From an uncultured Verrucomicrobiota bacterium (GTDB lineage: Bacteria; Verrucomicrobiota; Kiritimatiellia; RFP12; UBA1067): a stretch of 5,649 nucleotides of DNA. Under the pieces are notes generated by a model that searched no databases, was not told the origin of the DNA, and worked only from the letters and a program-made list of their open reading frames with translations. This document shows positions 4,834-5,649 of the stretch, piece after piece. Made by a program: the position numbers and the translations under genes. Where the stretch lies: NCBI GenBank assembly GCA_946628745.1, contig CAMOXA010000107.1:1-5649 (forward strand), given 5' to 3'. The stretch's first letter is position 1, and the number at the start of each line of letters is the position of its first letter.

Positions 4834-5649
4834 ATGGAACTTAAACTGCCGAGGAAGGCGCTGGTGACAGGCGCGGCCGGATTTCTGGGAAGCCACTTGT
4901 GCCGCCGTCTTCTCAAAGACGGATATGAAGTGACCGCGCTCGACAATCTTTTTACCGGGACCAAGAACAACATAATAGAGCTTTTCGACAACAAGCGATT
5001 TTCTTTCGTCCTGCACGACGTGACGCAGCCTTTCTGGGGACAGTTCGACGAGATATACAACCTCGCTTGCCCGGCGAGCCCGATACACTACCAGCACAAT
5101 CCGGTGGAGACGCTCAAGTCCAGCGTCCTCGGCATGATGAACATGCTGGATCTCGCGCTCAAGACCAAAGCGAAGATTCTGCACACTTCGACGAGCGAGG
5201 TGTACGGCGACCCTCTCGTGCACCCGCAGGTCGAGACATACTGGGGCAATGTCAATACAATAGGAGTGCGCTCGTGCTACGACGAGGGCAAGCGCTGCGC
5301 CGAGACCTTCGCGGCCGACTACCGCCGCGAATACGGCGTGGATGTCAGAATGGTGCGCATATTCAACACCTACGGCCCGAACATGCACCCGAAGGACGGG
5401 CGCGTCATATCCAATTTCATCATGCAGGCTCTAACCGGCGAGGATATCACGCTCTTCGGCGACGGCCGGCAGACGCGAAGCTTCCAGTATTGCGACGATC
5501 TCATAGAGGCGATCCGCCGCTACATGGACCAGCCCCGCGCCGGGATCGACGAGTTCTGCACGCGGCACCGCCTGGGCGCACCGGTCGTGAACATTGGCAA
5601 TCCGGGCGAGTACACGATCAAGCAGCTCGCCGAGGAGACTTTGCGCCAG
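4834..5649 (+). CDS. UDP-glucuronate decarboxylase / UDP-xylose synthase (3' end beyond window)
   Basis: This is an extended short-chain dehydrogenase/reductase that oxidises and decarboxylates UDP-glucuronate to UDP-xylose, a precursor for surface glycans, in the cytoplasm. The 272 visible codons are open to the edge; the family is usually about 310-320 residues, so roughly 40 are missing. The NAD-binding GAAGFLG (13-19) follows a beta strand. CPASPIHYQHNP (79-90) and TSTSEVYGDP (118-127) are hallmarks of UDP-xylose synthases. The catalytic pair is Tyr149 and Lys153 in SCYDEGKRCAE (147-157), then RIFNTYGPNMHPKDGRVISN and GDGRQTRSFQY (209-219). The motif before the active site reads NTIGVR where most have NPIGPR. 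About 8-10 extra residues lie before the VVNIGNPGEYT strand (near 237-245). GGAGG/AGGAAG at 4819-4826 supports the ATG at 4834. It lies 45 bp after der. Symbols vary (uxs), so none is assigned. dTDP-glucose dehydratase is excluded by the CPASP and CYDEGKR motifs. Confidence 0.92.
   Translation, partial: MELKLPRKALVTGAAGFLGSHLCRRLLKDGYEVTALDNLFTGTKNNIIELFDNKRFSFVLHDVTQPFWGQFDEIYNLACPASPIHYQHNPVETLKSSVLGMMNMLDLALKTKAKILHTSTSEVYGDPLVHPQVETYWGNVNTIGVRSCYDEGKRCAETFAADYRREYGVDVRMVRIFNTYGPNMHPKDGRVISNFIMQALTGEDITLFGDGRQTRSFQYCDDLIEAIRRYMDQPRAGIDEFCTRHRLGAPVVNIGNPGEYTIKQLAEETLRQ

Noticed and set aside
1..5649. Defence system, mobile element, CRISPR, tRNA or riboswitch
   Set aside because: No terminal or direct repeats, transposase or integrase motifs, cloverleaf or spacer-repeat pattern were seen; the identified genes fill nearly all of the window with ordinary metabolic and housekeeping functions.

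Overview
The window is ordinary GC-rich bacterial chromosome with every gene on the + strand. It carries two sugar-acid/deoxy-sugar catabolic genes, an essential ribosome-assembly GTPase and the start of a nucleotide-sugar gene. No ribosomal, mobile or CRISPR element is present, so the taxon can only be inferred. The combination of high GC, heavy use of the Ile codon ATA (8 of about 15 Ile codons in the last gene), consensus TATAAT boxes very close to start codons, and a secreted DUF1593-type protein beside rhamnose/uronate genes would fit a gut or anaerobic member of the PVC group (Kiritimatiellota/Lentisphaerota-like). That assignment is inference.

Layout: (1) bases 1-36 probably hold the last codons of an upstream gene. 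(2) Bases 61 to about 400 encode the signal peptide and first part of a DUF1593/nucleoside-hydrolase-like secreted protein. Its similarity stops abruptly and its frame runs into the next gene, so it looks like a truncated remnant. (3) A good sigma70-type promoter (TTGCGG-17-TATAAT, 419-447), surrounded by short inverted repeats, drives a complete glucuronate isomerase gene, uxaC (503-1918). (4) A 69-bp gap holds a nested hairpin and an extended -10 box ending 7 bp before the ATG of a rhamnulokinase-type FGGY kinase (rhaB, 1988-3406), so that mRNA is probably leaderless. (5) der (EngA), the double-domain GTPase, follows after 32 bp with a strong Shine-Dalgarno (3439-4788). (6) The first 272 codons of a UDP-glucuronate decarboxylase (UDP-xylose synthase) start at 4834 and run off the window.

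How they fit: UxaC isomerises glucuronate or galacturonate, and RhaB phosphorylates rhamnulose. The pair suits use of rhamnose- and uronate-containing polysaccharides such as rhamnogalacturonan, and a DUF1593 protein would once have been a plausible extracellular partner. Der and the UDP-xylose synthase are housekeeping and surface-glycan functions that seem to be adjacent by chance. I found no convincing undescribed system. The items most worth a second look are the truncated secreted gene, the leaderless rhaB promoter and the repeat cluster around the uxaC promoter.
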